24,822 bases of DNA from UBA2160 sp964588665 (lineage in GTDB: Bacteria > Chloroflexota > Dehalococcoidia > Lucifugimonadales > UBA1123), in contig CAZPQQ010000046.1 in NCBI GenBank assembly GCA_964588665.1, forward strand, positions 1-24,822. The letters run 5' to 3'. The translations under genes and the position numbers were made by a program. The notes under the pieces are model-generated. The model did no database searches and had not been told where the DNA came from. It saw only the letters and a list, made by a program, of their open reading frames with translations. Shown one piece after another: positions 15,378 through 22,884 of this stretch (positions are counted from its first letter, which is position 1; every line of letters begins with the position of its first letter).

Positions 15378-17084
15378 ATGACGGGCACCAACACACCAGC
15401 CGGAGCAGGACAGCCGGATCCGATCACCACCGAGGTCGTCGGCAGCAGCCTCATTGCCGTCGCCAACGAGATGGGTGAAGTGCTGGTCCGAGCCGCGTTC
15501 TCGACGAACATCAAGGAGCGCCGAGACACGTCGGCGGCGGTGCTCGACCCCGCGGGCGACACCATCGCCCAGGCGTCGCACATTCCGCTGCACATGGGCT
15601 CCATGCTCGGCCTCGTGCATGCGATCCACGAGCGATACCCGGAATCGGACATCGAGCCGGGGGACGTGTTCATCACCAACGATCCGTACTCGGGAGGCGG
15701 CACGCATCTGCCGGACGTCACGCTGGCCGCGCCGTTCATCGTCGATGGCAAAGTCACGGCGTTCGTCGCCAACGTGGCCCATCACGGCGAGATCGGCGGC
15801 TCGAACTCCGGGATCCCTGACATCTACTCCGAGGGGACTCGCATACCGCTCATCCGCCTTCATCGAGCAGGTGAACTCAACAACGACGTCATGGACCTGA
15901 TTCTGGCCAACTGCCGCCTGCCCGACGAGCGCCTGGCGGACTTCAGAGCGCAGTCGGCTTCACTGGACATGGGGCTCCAACGCCTCGACGAGCTCGTGGC
16001 GCGATACGGCGTCGACACGCTGCACGCCTGCCTGCGTCGCCTCGAAGAGCAGGCCGAGACGCAATCCCGCACGGGCATCCGCTCGATCCCGGAAGGCACG
16101 TACCGCTTCTCCGACCGCATGGACGGCGACGGCGTTGACGACGATCCGGCGCCGATCAAGGTGGCGGTCACTATCGCTGACGGTGAAGTTACGTGCGACT
16201 TCACGGGGTCCGCGCCGCAGGTTCGCGGCCCGATCAACCTGCCGTACTACGCCACGATGGCGTCGGTGTACTACGCGCTCAAGGCGGTCATCGACCCGAC
16301 GCTTCCAGCCAACTCCGGCTTCTACCGGACCATCCGAGTGCTCGCCCCGGAAGGCACAATCGTCAACTGCCTGCCGCCGTCGCCTTGCTTGTTTCGGTCG
16401 GACACCGCCCAACGGATCGTCGAGGTTGTTCTCGGAGCGCTGGCGCAGGTAATCCCGGAGCGCGTCACAGCCGCCAGCAACGGAGCGGTGAGCGGCGTGT
16501 ACTTCCTGGGACGTAGGGCCAACGACAGCTACTACGCCTACATCGAAACGCTCGGCGGCGGCATGGGCGCCGGCGCGCACAACGACGGCGCGGACGGCGT
16601 TCAGGTGCACACCACCAACACGTCCAACCTACCCGTCGAGGCGCTGGAGCTGGAGTACCCGATGCTGGTCGAGCGATACGAGCTCGCGCCCGACTCCGGC
16701 GGTCCGGGCCGGCATCGCGGCGGCTTGGGGATCGTCCGAGAGTACCGCATGCTGGCAGGGGATGCCCAGGTCCGCACCAAGGGCGACCGAGACCGCACCG
16801 CGCCCTGGGGCCTGGCTGGCGGCATGTCCGGCGGCCTGAGCCGCGTCGTGCGCAACGCCGACACCGCCAATTCGAAGGACCTACGCGCGAAGGAGTACGA
16901 CCTGCTCCTCGACGCGGGCGAGACGCTCCGCATCGTCACGCCGGGCGCCGGCGGCTACGGTCCGCCCAAAGAACGCGACCGCGAGGCGGTGATCCGCGAC
17001 GTACGCGAGGGCAAGGTTTCGCCAGGCGTGGCGATCGACGTGTACGGCCTGACGGCGGCGGAGATGGCCGAGATTCAGGGCTAG
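15378..17084 (+). CDS. hyuB: Hydantoinase/oxoprolinase subunit B (HyuB)
   Basis: 568 residues of the HyuB family, partner of HyuA. Recognisable blocks are DPITTEVVGSSLIAVANEMG at the start, FSTNIKERRDTSAAVLDPAG, then GDVFITNDPYSGGGTHLPDV, then ANVAHHGEIGG (probable metal-ligand region), and the C-terminal RYELAPDSGGPGRHRGGLGI and VTPGAGGYGPP. All are conserved in the family and no key block is missing. The frame is open slightly upstream, inside hyuA, but ATG 15378 has GAGG 8 nt before it and lies 10 bases after the hyuA stop, so I start there. HyuA and HyuB form one multimeric ATP-dependent enzyme. A strong hairpin at 17234-17263 probably closes the operon. Confidence 0.94.
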   Translation: MTGTNTPAGAGQPDPITTEVVGSSLIAVANEMGEVLVRAAFSTNIKERRDTSAAVLDPAGDTIAQASHIPLHMGSMLGLVHAIHERYPESDIEPGDVFITNDPYSGGGTHLPDVTLAAPFIVDGKVTAFVANVAHHGEIGGSNSGIPDIYSEGTRIPLIRLHRAGELNNDVMDLILANCRLPDERLADFRAQSASLDMGLQRLDELVARYGVDTLHACLRRLEEQAETQSRTGIRSIPEGTYRFSDRMDGDGVDDDPAPIKVAVTIADGEVTCDFTGSAPQVRGPINLPYYATMASVYYALKAVIDPTLPANSGFYRTIRVLAPEGTIVNCLPPSPCLFRSDTAQRIVEVVLGALAQVIPERVTAASNGAVSGVYFLGRRANDSYYAYIETLGGGMGAGAHNDGADGVQVHTTNTSNLPVEALELEYPMLVERYELAPDSGGPGRHRGGLGIVREYRMLAGDAQVRTKGDRDRTAPWGLAGGMSGGLSRVVRNADTANSKDLRAKEYDLLLDAGETLRIVTPGAGGYGPPKERDREAVIRDVREGKVSPGVAIDVYGLTAAEMAEIQG

Positions 17085-17233
17085 GAGAAAAGCGGACCTC
17101 ACGGAGAGGGCAGTCGTGCTCTTGAACCGTGGTTCCCCAAACGGGCCGACGCCAACGCGAAGCGGGCGAACATTGCTCGTCCGATACGAGAAAGCCACCA
17201 TAGGCAACCAGCCAAAATAAGGCCGACGAAAGC

Positions 17234-17263
17234 AAGGAGCCGCCCCTCTCGAGGCGACTCCTT
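17234..17263. terminator. Strong hairpin between convergent hyuB and small exported gene
   Basis: AAGGAGCCGCC (17234-17244) pairs with GGCGACTCCTT (17253-17263) in 10 of 11 positions, with an 8-nt loop. It lies 150 bases after hyuB and 115 bases after the end of the opposing gene, so it could end transcripts from both sides. No run of T follows on either strand, so intrinsic termination would be weak or Rho-assisted. The rest of 17085-17377 shows no gene. Confidence 0.55.
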
Positions 17264-17377
17264 CACCGAATGACCCATCTGTTATGTCACTCCAAGCTAT
17301 TGATGTTACGTCCTACGGTTTGTTCTGCGGACCATGAACTCCGGTTGGGCGCAACTTTCGGTTGGATTCTTCTTTAG

Positions 17378-17749
17378 TCAGCGCTTGGATACATCATACG
17401 CCACGCTGGTGACACCATCGATGCTCCAGTACGAGAACGACTCCAAGGGTAGGCGCGGTTCGACTTCGGTGACCCTGGCCGGGTTGTGTGTCGTGACGTT
17501 GGTCCCGTCGATGCTGAAGTGGGCGAACGACTCGTTCGGAAGCGCCGATTTGACATCTTCTGCTCTGCCGGCCGCGTTGCTTACCGAATTCGCGCCGCCG
17601 AGACCAGAAAGTCCAGCGACGATACTTGCCGTAACCACCAACGCAATTGCTCCAATGACTCCGGTGATCATTCGACGTTTCATGTTACTCCTCCTCGAAG
17701 TACTCTGACCCTTGCTTGCCGAAACCTTCATCTCAATGATTCCGCTCAT
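17378..17749 (-). CDS. Small exported protein with a duplicated LPxESFxxxSIDG motif
   Basis: 123 residues, not recognised. Residues 23-50 (MKRRM then ITGVIGAIALVVTASIVAG) are a signal peptide or membrane anchor: basic start, long hydrophobic core. The mature part contains the same motif twice, LPNESFAHFSIDG (70-82) and LPLESFSYWSIDG (100-112), 30 residues apart and followed by TN or VT. Two starts are both well equipped: ATG 17749 has AGGAGGT 6 nt upstream, and the in-frame ATG 17683 has GAGGAGGAG just upstream. The inner start gives a normal-length signal peptide (101 residues in all); the outer adds 22 Ser/Lys-rich residues. Expression may give two forms. It stands alone, convergent with hyuB, with no operon partner. 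The aromatic motif pairs suggest short beta-hairpins in a small repeat fold (inference). Function unknown. Confidence 0.75.
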   Translation of the reverse strand: MSGIIEMKVSASKGQSTSRRSNMKRRMITGVIGAIALVVTASIVAGLSGLGGANSVSNAAGRAEDVKSALPNESFAHFSIDGTNVTTHNPARVTEVEPRLPLESFSYWSIDGVTSVAYDVSKR

Positions 17750-18061
17750 TTCGGTACCTCCTCATCTTCCAACGCGTTTTTCGGATTTCGTCCCCGCTAC
17801 GTTCGTCGTATTTACAATCTACCGGGCGACCAGCTACTACACATCCGGAGAATTGAGTATTTCCGAAACAGAACGTTTGAGCGCAGGATGAAAGGCACGT
17901 ACCGAACATTACGTAGATGCGGCTGGATCGCAGCTAATCCAGGTACGTAGAGCTTGGGATTGAAGGGTGCACGAGGGTACGGTTCGAGGCGCGTGGAGGG
18001 ATGACTCGATTGAAGCCTGAGAGGCTATACCGCCGCGGTTAGCAGTAAGGGGCGAAAGAGA
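17750..18061. other. Non-coding gap with inverted and direct repeats at 17897-17951
   Basis: No gene was seen in these 312 bases. CTGGAT (17923-17928) and ATCCAG (17937-17942) form a hairpin with an 8-nt loop. ACGTACC (17897-17903) and GGTACGT (17942-17948) are a distant inverted pair that overlaps it, and TACGTAGA occurs twice (17910-17917, 17944-17951). The gap should contain the promoter of the small exported gene, and its structure could be the end of the regulator transcript. No convincing -35/-10 pair could be fixed by eye. Confidence 0.35.
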
Positions 18062-20404
18062 TCAGACTAGGCCGTGACGGTTGGCGTAGGATGCGGCCTC
18101 GGCGCGGTTGGCGGAGTCGGTCTTGCTCAGGATGTTACGCACGTGAGTGCTCGCAGTCCGCGGGGCGATGAATAGCTCTTCGGCAATCTCTCGATCAGTC
18201 ATACCGGAGGCCACCAGCCGCACCACTTCAACCTCGCGCTCGGTCAGGCCGTCAGGGTACTCGGACTTAGGCGCAGGTCGCGTGTCGAGTTGTTCTTTGA
18301 GGGCAGCCACCTTCTCACTTAGTGGCCTCATGCCGAGGTCTGAAGCGATCTGCTCTGACTCGTCTAGCAGCTCTCTGGCCTTCGAGAGGTCGCCAGACTC
18401 GTTGAGCTCCAACAGCATGTCGGCGTAGTCGCAGAGGGACCAAGCAAGCTCCGTGACGTAGCCCGCTCTGCGGCAGAAGACGAGGGCGTCCTCGAAGTGA
18501 GTCTGGGAGGCGCCCATGTTACCCGTCGTTTGGGCGAGGAGGCCGAGCAATCGATCGACACAGATTATTTCACGAAGAGGTTGAGTGCCTTTCTGAGGTT
18601 TCAGGAAAGAGTATTGTTCTTTCGCGGACTCTGCGTCGTTCCGTTGAATCGCGATCAGTGCCAGCCCGCTCCAGGGGAGCATGCTGTAAATGTGAGGTGC
18701 AGACCGCGATGACAGAATTACTCTCGCTGCTGACTGTGCAACGTCAATCCGGTCCGTTGAGCCTGTTATTCTGGCAACCATTGGAATCGTCGCTGCCACG
18801 ACTGAGTGTTCAACTCCGATTCCAACTAGGTCGTCGGGCACTATTTCAAGAAGTAGTTCGACATACTCACCGCTCTCCCGAAAATTGCCCACCTGGAGGT
18901 TCAGTAACGCATTCCATGCCAGGAGATTAGAATTTCTAGATGACTCCGCAAGGCCTCGGTCGATTAACCTTTGCGCAACCTTCCAGTCTCCTCTGAGCAT
19001 CGACAGGGACACGTTGTATTCCAACGACCTAACTAGGAACTCGCTGTTGTGCAACCGTTCCGCGACTTCCAAGCCCACTGTGGCATGTATCTGGGCCTCG
19101 TCGCCATGCCCCAAAGTCATCAAGGCATTTGAATAGAGTGACCTTGCCTGTGCCAGCGCCTGAAGATCACCGAGCGATTGACCCAACTCAATTGCTGGAA
19201 GAACCTTTTCGACCGCCTTCCTAATTTCACCCTGAGCCCAGTGCATCGAAGCATAAGAGAAGAGAGCGTTTACTTCCAGCGCTGAGTCTCGTTCCTGACG
19301 GGCAATCGCTATGGCTCGGTCAAGAATCCTTTGAGCGTTTTCGTAGTCGTTGCTCTCCCAAAATATAGCGTGTGCATGACGAGAAAGAAGATGCCCCGCT
19401 TCAAGGGAGTCAGGAGGCGCCAGCTCTAGAGCGCGAGCTGTCAATGCAGCCGTGCCGAATGAAAAAGACCGAAGTGTGTGGGGGTACGACGCGACGGCCA
19501 CTGCATGCTCGGTGTCCCCCAAGGCGACGAACGCGTCGAATGCTCGGATGAGGGTGTCGACTGCTTCTTGAGCTTGAGCGATGACGAATGTCGCCGCCTG
19601 CGCCCGCCCAAGACCAAAGAGTATTTTCGCAGTCTGGGCGTCTACGCCCTGGTCCATCGAGGCGGAGGAACCTTCCACAGCGGCAAGCGCCTTCTGGAAG
19701 TGGCCTAGCGCGTCCTCGTATGCGTAGGAACTAATCGCACGCTCACCCGCTGCTATCGAGTAGCGCACCAGCTTTTTGGCGCCAAGAACTGTCTCGGCCT
19801 GTGTGAAGTGGTAGGCCAACTGATCAGCGTGGGCTTCAACCTCGTCTCCGTAAAACGCCTCCAGCGCCTGGCCAATCCTCGCATGTAGTCGGACGTTGCG
19901 ACTGGGCGACAACTCCTCAGACAGCGTCTGCTGTATCAAGGCGTGGGTGAACTGGTAGCGTTCCGTGCCTCCAGCCGCCCCTTCAATCACTCGTGCCACC
20001 AGAGCCTCGTCCACAACGTCCAACAGGTCATCGTCGGAGCTGTCGGTCACCCGAGAGAGCAGATCGAAGTCGAACTCCCTGCCTATCACCGATGCGATCG
20101 TCAGCACACGGTTGCATTCGTCTGACAACCTGTCGAAGCGTCTGCCTATGACACCTCTGATTTCCTGGGGAATAGCGAACTGCCAACCCTGAGTTTCGTC
20201 CAGTCTATTGGCCTCCAGCAGTTTGAGGAGCTCACTGACGAATAGCGCGTTGCCTTTGGTCCTGAGATGCACTTGCTCCACCATGTCCTGTGGCACGTCG
20301 CCCCCAACCGAGGGGTGACCAACTCTCTCACCTCGCCCTGACTCAGGCCACGGAGTCGCAGACTCTGAAAGCCATCGTTCCGAACAAGGCTGCCCAGGGT
20401 TCAT
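18062..20404 (-). CDS. LuxR-type ATPase regulator, C-terminal piece (TPR-like repeats + HTH)
   Basis: This is the larger part of a broken regulator. After about 30 residues in the wrong frame, from PSVGGDVPQDMVEQVHLRTK onward it matches the end of an AAA/STAND ATPase lobe (TKGNALFVSELLKLLE, then RRFDRLSDECNRVLTIASVI). A long helical region of TPR-like repeats follows (about residues 180-700, for example YAYEDALGHFQKALAAVEG and NALMTLGHGDEAQIHATVGL). Residues 720-780 are a LuxR/FixJ helix-turn-helix, LTEREVEVVRLVASGMTDRE... HVRNILSKT, at the very C-terminus as in MalT/LAL regulators, which activate transcription after ligand and ATP binding. The start at ATG 20404 overlaps the stop of the upstream piece in an ATGA, so reinitiation could produce it as a separate protein. 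Bases 18541-19260 are clearly less GC-rich than its ends. It is likely the remains of a single gene of about 1,015 codons. Confidence 0.8.
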   Translation of the reverse strand: MNPGQPCSERWLSESATPWPESGRGERVGHPSVGGDVPQDMVEQVHLRTKGNALFVSELLKLLEANRLDETQGWQFAIPQEIRGVIGRRFDRLSDECNRVLTIASVIGREFDFDLLSRVTDSSDDDLLDVVDEALVARVIEGAAGGTERYQFTHALIQQTLSEELSPSRNVRLHARIGQALEAFYGDEVEAHADQLAYHFTQAETVLGAKKLVRYSIAAGERAISSYAYEDALGHFQKALAAVEGSSASMDQGVDAQTAKILFGLGRAQAATFVIAQAQEAVDTLIRAFDAFVALGDTEHAVAVASYPHTLRSFSFGTAALTARALELAPPDSLEAGHLLSRHAHAIFWESNDYENAQRILDRAIAIARQERDSALEVNALFSYASMHWAQGEIRKAVEKVLPAIELGQSLGDLQALAQARSLYSNALMTLGHGDEAQIHATVGLEVAERLHNSEFLVRSLEYNVSLSMLRGDWKVAQRLIDRGLAESSRNSNLLAWNALLNLQVGNFRESGEYVELLLEIVPDDLVGIGVEHSVVAATIPMVARITGSTDRIDVAQSAARVILSSRSAPHIYSMLPWSGLALIAIQRNDAESAKEQYSFLKPQKGTQPLREIICVDRLLGLLAQTTGNMGASQTHFEDALVFCRRAGYVTELAWSLCDYADMLLELNESGDLSKARELLDESEQIASDLGMRPLSEKVAALKEQLDTRPAPKSEYPDGLTEREVEVVRLVASGMTDREIAEELFIAPRTASTHVRNILSKTDSANRAEAASYANRHGLV
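20312..20403 (-). other. Stop codon and frameshift that split the LuxR-type regulator
   Basis: The TGA at 20401-20403 stands where related proteins often have Arg; CGA to TGA is one transition. About 90 bases further, the conserved reading moves from GEVRELVTP to PSVGGDVPQDMVEQ. This is restored if the plus-strand GGGG at 20312-20315 had one more G. Both lesions are needed to explain the two pieces. Confidence 0.7.
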
Positions 20405-21111
20405 GATAGGGGATGATAAGGTGATACTTCGATGTCGCGATATGTGCCAACGATCATGAGGTTGGATGTGGCGATGTTTCCCGCGACGTGTTCTAACAGT
20501 GCCAATGACGAGGCGTCTGCCCAGTGCAAGTCTTCGAGGATGAGGACCATCGGCCGATGGGTTGAAGCGCTCTTTAGGTAGGTCGTGATCGAGTCGAACA
20601 GCCGGAACCGCGCGGAGCCCGGGTCGAATGTCGGTGGGGGCGCCAGGTCAGGCAGCTTGGAGCGTAGCTCGGGCACGATCTCGCCGATGGCTTCAGCACC
20701 AGCGTCCATCGCCGATTCGAGGCTTTCGGCATCCGACTGGCTGATGAGCGATCGGAATATCTGAAGCCAAGGCCAGTAGGGAGGAGCGCCGTCGCCCTCG
20801 TAGCAGTTGCCCCAGAAGACATCCGCGTTGCGCGCGTCGGCGATTGCGGTTAGCTCTTGGGCGATCCGTGTCTTGCCAACGCCCGGCTCTCCTGACAGCA
20901 TGACGACCTGTCCGAGGCCTGCCACCGCGTCGTCCAAGGCAGCGCCCACCTGGCCCATCTCGCGCTCACGCCCTACGAAGTCGGCGCTGAGCCTGCTGAG
21001 ACGAGGCGCTGCGAACTCGTCCGACGGGTCAGATGCGTGTAGCCTGGCCGCACAAGAATTACAAAACGTGGATCGGGGGGCGTTTTCGTGCCCGCAATTC
21101 GTACAAAGCAT
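20401..21111 (-). CDS. LuxR-type ATPase regulator, N-terminal piece (zinc ribbon + P-loop ATPase)
   Basis: 236 residues ending at a TGA (20401-20403). It begins with a zinc ribbon, C3/C6 and C17/C20 (CTNCGHENAPRSTFCNSC), then FVGREREMGQVGAALDDAVA, the usual lead into a STAND/AAA ATPase. Walker A is GEPGVGKT (74-81) and Walker B is VLILEDLHWAD (189-199), followed by VGTYRDIEVSPYHPLS, where the sensor region of the family continues in intact homologues. The stop falls inside this ATPase domain, well before its end. Reading through it, the same frame gives TLGSLVRNDGFQSLRLRGLS, which is just what such proteins show next, so the stop is an interruption and not a natural end. It has the zinc-ribbon-ATPase start seen in some large signalling ATPases and adenylate-cyclase-like proteins. 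Start ATG 21111 has no strong ribosome binding site. Confidence 0.8.
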   Translation of the reverse strand: MLCTNCGHENAPRSTFCNSCAARLHASDPSDEFAAPRLSRLSADFVGREREMGQVGAALDDAVAGLGQVVMLSGEPGVGKTRIAQELTAIADARNADVFWGNCYEGDGAPPYWPWLQIFRSLISQSDAESLESAMDAGAEAIGEIVPELRSKLPDLAPPPTFDPGSARFRLFDSITTYLKSASTHRPMVLILEDLHWADASSLALLEHVAGNIATSNLMIVGTYRDIEVSPYHPLS

Positions 21112-21250
21112 GGATGAACGAGGTTCCTAGACTGATATTGCGAGTTTAGCAATCGCCCAGGTAGTGGTCAATTAATGTCGTGTGTCGAGGAGGCATGGGT
21201 CACGATCAGGTGTACGACCGCACTCGCATCCGCAATGGGAGCCCGCGCCT

Positions 21251-22693
21251 TTAGGACAGGGCAGTTGCCCCCAGGAACGCGGCGGCCGCCTCGTCGATCA
21301 CCTGTGGTCGCAACACCGAATCTGCGCCGGGCAGCAGCATCGCCGACCGACAACGTGCGTACGTGTCCAGCTCGAGGCCGCGATACATGGCGTGATCGAC
21401 TTTGGCAGTCATCAACTCCGCCAGGGGCGCACCCGCGTGGTCCGCGAAGGCACTCAAGGCTTCGAGTCCGCTCACGTGGGCGAGTTGGATGCTCTCGTCC
21501 ATCGGCGGCTGTCCTTGGGCTTCGAGCTCGTCGTTGACAACGCTTCGAATGAACGGCCCGTTGGCCAGGTGGAAGTCTTCGAGCGCCACGACCAGACCGA
21601 TGACTCGCTTCGCATCGGCGGCGCCGATTCCCTCACGCGCGCGCTCCACGCTGTCGACAACGCCGCCGGATCGTACCAAGTCCGCCCGCAGGTGCTCGCG
21701 ATCGCCCGTCGAACGGCTCAACGCGCTGAACGGGCGGGTGATGCACTCGATGACGAGCGCCGCATCTGCGCCGTCGACGATCCAGGCGCCGCCGTCGGAA
21801 AGCTGCCTGACGCCGTTCTGACCGGTCAACAGTTTGCCGACGTAGGCCGAAAAGGATTTGGCCACCAACCGGATGAATCCTCCGCGGTCGAGTTCGATCA
21901 GGTCGTAGTACAGGCCGTGGGTGATTCGCCGGAGGAGATAACTTCGAATCGGGGGCAGGTTTTTGCCGTCCGGCAGCTTCAAGATCGGATATTTGCGGAA
22001 CGGGTTGATGTTGTACGGCTCGAAATGAGGGTGCTGACCGGACGGGACGCCCAACATCGACCGGAACGCGGCGTAGTCACAGGCCATGATCACCAGAAAG
22101 CTCTCGACCTGCTTCGCGCCGATGCCAACGTCGCCGGTTTGCTTCGCCAGACTGGCGGCATCGAACGACTCGCCAGGGTGTTCCAGACACCAATCCCAGA
22201 GTGCGCGTCCTATCGTCCACACTTGGTCGATCGTGATCCCGTAAGCCTCTTCGTACGCCGCCTCGAACGCGAACCCAGCCACTCCCTGCTGCGACGGAGC
22301 GATCTGTCGATACAACGCCAAGGAGCGCGGTACGTAGCCGTCCGCCTCTCCGTCTGGGAGTTGCTGGTACGCCGCACGGTGCGCCATCGACCACGCACTG
22401 TCAGACACCTGCACTCTGAAGGCGGTGTCTGGCGACACTATGACGCTGCTCGCCAGTTCGCAGCATAGCTCCAGTTCCTGGGGCGAGAGCGGTCCGTCAC
22501 GACCGTCACCTTCCGGTTCGCGTTCGAGCAGGAAGCGCACGACGGCGGCAAGCTGATGATCGGGCAGCGCCCCATGACTCGCAGCCTGCGCGATGAGAGT
22601 GAGTGTGCCACGTACATCGCGTCGTCGCAGCAAGTCGCCCAGGAGCGATCCTGGATCGGCATCCAGGTTGGATTGGGGGTCGTCTGTGGTCAT
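21251..22693 (-). CDS. Conserved protein with a degenerate PD-(D/E)xK nuclease-like domain
   Basis: 480 residues. I do not recognise a named family. Residues 255-355 (TKSF region through VERAREGI) read FIRLVAKSFSAYVGKLL, then GGAWIVDGADAALVIECI (301-318), then an ARSTGD-like SRSTGDREHLRADLVRSGGV. In many uncharacterised proteins the same block reads DWIV(V)xGDxxVLIECK...GDxxxLxxDLxxxIVKA, a PD-(D/E)xK-type nuclease core. Here the Lys of the ExK is replaced by Ile (E316-C-I), so catalysis is doubtful; the Asp residues and Glu are kept. The N-terminal 200 residues are helical, rich in Ala/Leu, with no motif. The start is ATG 22693; GTG 22708 is 5 codons upstream and equally possible. It lies between the broken regulator and the dehydrogenase gene, all minus strand. 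It could be a defence- or repair-related relative, but that is not shown. Confidence 0.8.
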   Translation of the reverse strand: MTTDDPQSNLDADPGSLLGDLLRRRDVRGTLTLIAQAASHGALPDHQLAAVVRFLLEREPEGDGRDGPLSPQELELCCELASSVIVSPDTAFRVQVSDSAWSMAHRAAYQQLPDGEADGYVPRSLALYRQIAPSQQGVAGFAFEAAYEEAYGITIDQVWTIGRALWDWCLEHPGESFDAASLAKQTGDVGIGAKQVESFLVIMACDYAAFRSMLGVPSGQHPHFEPYNINPFRKYPILKLPDGKNLPPIRSYLLRRITHGLYYDLIELDRGGFIRLVAKSFSAYVGKLLTGQNGVRQLSDGGAWIVDGADAALVIECITRPFSALSRSTGDREHLRADLVRSGGVVDSVERAREGIGAADAKRVIGLVVALEDFHLANGPFIRSVVNDELEAQGQPPMDESIQLAHVSGLEALSAFADHAGAPLAELMTAKVDHAMYRGLELDTYARCRSAMLLPGADSVLRPQVIDEAAAAFLGATALS

Positions 22694-22884
22694 TGGTTCA
22701 CCAGTCACGATGATGCCTTGGTTTTTGGCGTACGGTCGCCAGTGGGCCGATGCTCCGAAGGCAGTTTACACCAGAGTCCCTGGCGGCGATTATGCCGCAA
22801 GAGTGGCGCGGCGGCTTAGACTGTCGAGCCGGTGCGACAGGACGCGCAATAAACGGCCCCACGGGGTAGAGACGCCGAACGGCT

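Noticed and set aside
22856..22865. CCCC-AC-GGGG as a terminator near the dehydrogenase
   Set aside because: Four-bp stem with a 2-nt loop cannot fold stably.
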